A stretch of 28,230 nt of DNA from a virus. This document shows positions 27,699 through 28,230 of this stretch, piece after piece. The notes beneath the pieces were generated by a model that was not told where the DNA came from, ran no database searches, and saw only the letters and a program-made list of their open reading frames with translations. The stretch spans positions 1 to 28,230 of the IMG/VR virus record IMGVR_UViG_3300042295_000068; one strand, given 5' to 3'. Positions within the stretch are counted from its first letter, which is position 1, and each line of letters starts with the position of its first letter. The translations under genes were made by a program, and so were the position numbers.

Positions 27699-28230
27699 AT
27701 TTGTAGATGCACTAATAACATATCGAATTCTAAGGTTGTTGACTACACCTTTCGATCAACAAGATGCATTTCGTCTGGGGTTGATTGATAAGCATGGTAA
27801 TCGATTGAAGAAAGAGAATGAGATAAATACCACGGAAGAACAAGAGGCATATAGTTTGCTTCATAGAATGGTATTTAGATTAAAAAGAATCATTGAAAAG
27901 ATTCCGCTGGAAAATAAGAACTTCCTATCGTTTGCTACTGCAGTTGCTCTAGTAAGGGAACAGATAGAATATGATGATGACGTATTAGAGGAAGTATTTT
28001 ATATGACACAAGAACGCCAAGACGTTAAAGACCTCGCCGAAGAACTAGAGGCAGGAAAGATTAGTTCGTTTAAACAGTTTATGGAAGAGATGGGTGTCGC
28101 TGGGGGTGGAGTTGCTGGGATTGGTATTCCGCATCCAACCAAACCAAACCAAGCAGAACCTGGAATCACCAAAAGACAACAGAAAAAATATAAAAAGAAG
28201 AACAACTCAAGTTCTCCTGTATTGGTAAGA
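27691..28230 (+). CDS. Conserved T4-like marine phage protein (3' end outside window)
   Basis: Open for 180 codons from ATG 27691 to the right edge, so truncated by the window. It begins SRFVDALITYRILRLLTTPF, has EEQEAYSLLHRMVFRLKRII and FLSFATAVALVREQIEYDDD, all helical, and is familiar as the usual neighbour of the DUF7207-like gene in marine T4-like phages. Near the visible end comes ISSFKQFMEEMGVAGGGVAG, containing the same SFKQF string found in the proteins at 18614 and 22776, followed by a Pro/Lys-rich tail. Function unknown; its ATG lies inside the preceding gene. Confidence 0.75.
   Translation, partial: MSRFVDALITYRILRLLTTPFDQQDAFRLGLIDKHGNRLKKENEINTTEEQEAYSLLHRMVFRLKRIIEKIPLENKNFLSFATAVALVREQIEYDDDVLEEVFYMTQERQDVKDLAEELEAGKISSFKQFMEEMGVAGGGVAGIGIPHPTKPNQAEPGITKRQQKKYKKKNNSSSPVLVR

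Noticed and set aside
1-28230. CRISPR array, insertion sequence, integrase or attachment site
   Set aside because: No spaced direct repeats, transposase or integrase motif, or tRNA-end duplication was seen; the genome type is lytic T4-like.

Overview
The window is a densely packed, single-strand (all +) segment of a T4-like myovirus genome. The decisive evidence is a run of T4 replication genes recognisable by protein sequence: sliding clamp gp45, clamp loader gp44 and gp62, translational repressor RegA, DNA polymerase gp43, recombinase UvsX and helicase gp41. The accessory content (CobS/CobT-like AAA+/VWA pair, Hsp20, phage-type 2OG-Fe(II) oxygenase, DUF6267-, DUF6321- and DUF7207-like proteins) resembles marine T4-like phages such as cyano- and pelagiphages. 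No photosynthesis gene is seen, so the host is left open; the nested Rz/Rz1 spanin pair implies a Gram-negative host. Layout: (1) 1-5000: end of a HAD-type phosphatase, a small exported protein, a metalloprotease-motif VWA protein and its AAA+ ATPase partner, and a DUF3310-like protein. (2) 4963-15687: replication core in T4-like order 45-44-62-regA-43-uvsX-41, interrupted by cargo genes (peroxiredoxin, NAD-dependent epimerase, Hsp20, Sm-like small protein, exported NUC1-type nuclease, zinc-ribbon protein). (3) 15677-17480: 2OG-Fe(II) oxygenase, tRNA-Arg(UCU), a small unknown protein and an AT-rich glycosyltransferase. (4) 17499-28230: late or virion region with a DUF6267-like protein, an HxGH nucleotidyltransferase, a fibre-like protein, the spanin pair, two large modular proteins rich in Lys/Glu, a DUF6321-like protein, a Dps-like ferritin, a mosaic beta-rich virion protein, and three further T4-like marine phage proteins, the last cut by the window edge. 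Regulation: six sigma70-like promoters (TTGACW or TTTACT, exactly 17 bp, TATAGT/TAGAAT/TATAAA) serve the early/middle half. They fall into two subclasses, one of which is confined to the VWA and AAA+ genes. T4-type late promoter boxes (TATAAATA, or AATAAATA) precede Hsp20, the DUF6267-like gene, the spanin gene and the large repeat protein. A strong intrinsic terminator follows regA and is overlapped by a promoter/late box. The most interesting theme is in the late region: several proteins carry SFxxF(L/I)xEA segments resembling the T4 capsid-targeting sequence, plus internal sites matching the T4 gp21 prohead protease consensus (L/I-x-E before A/G/S). This suggests a set of head-internal proteins, two of them modular and possibly processed like polyproteins. 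That reading is inference from motifs and was not tested computationally.
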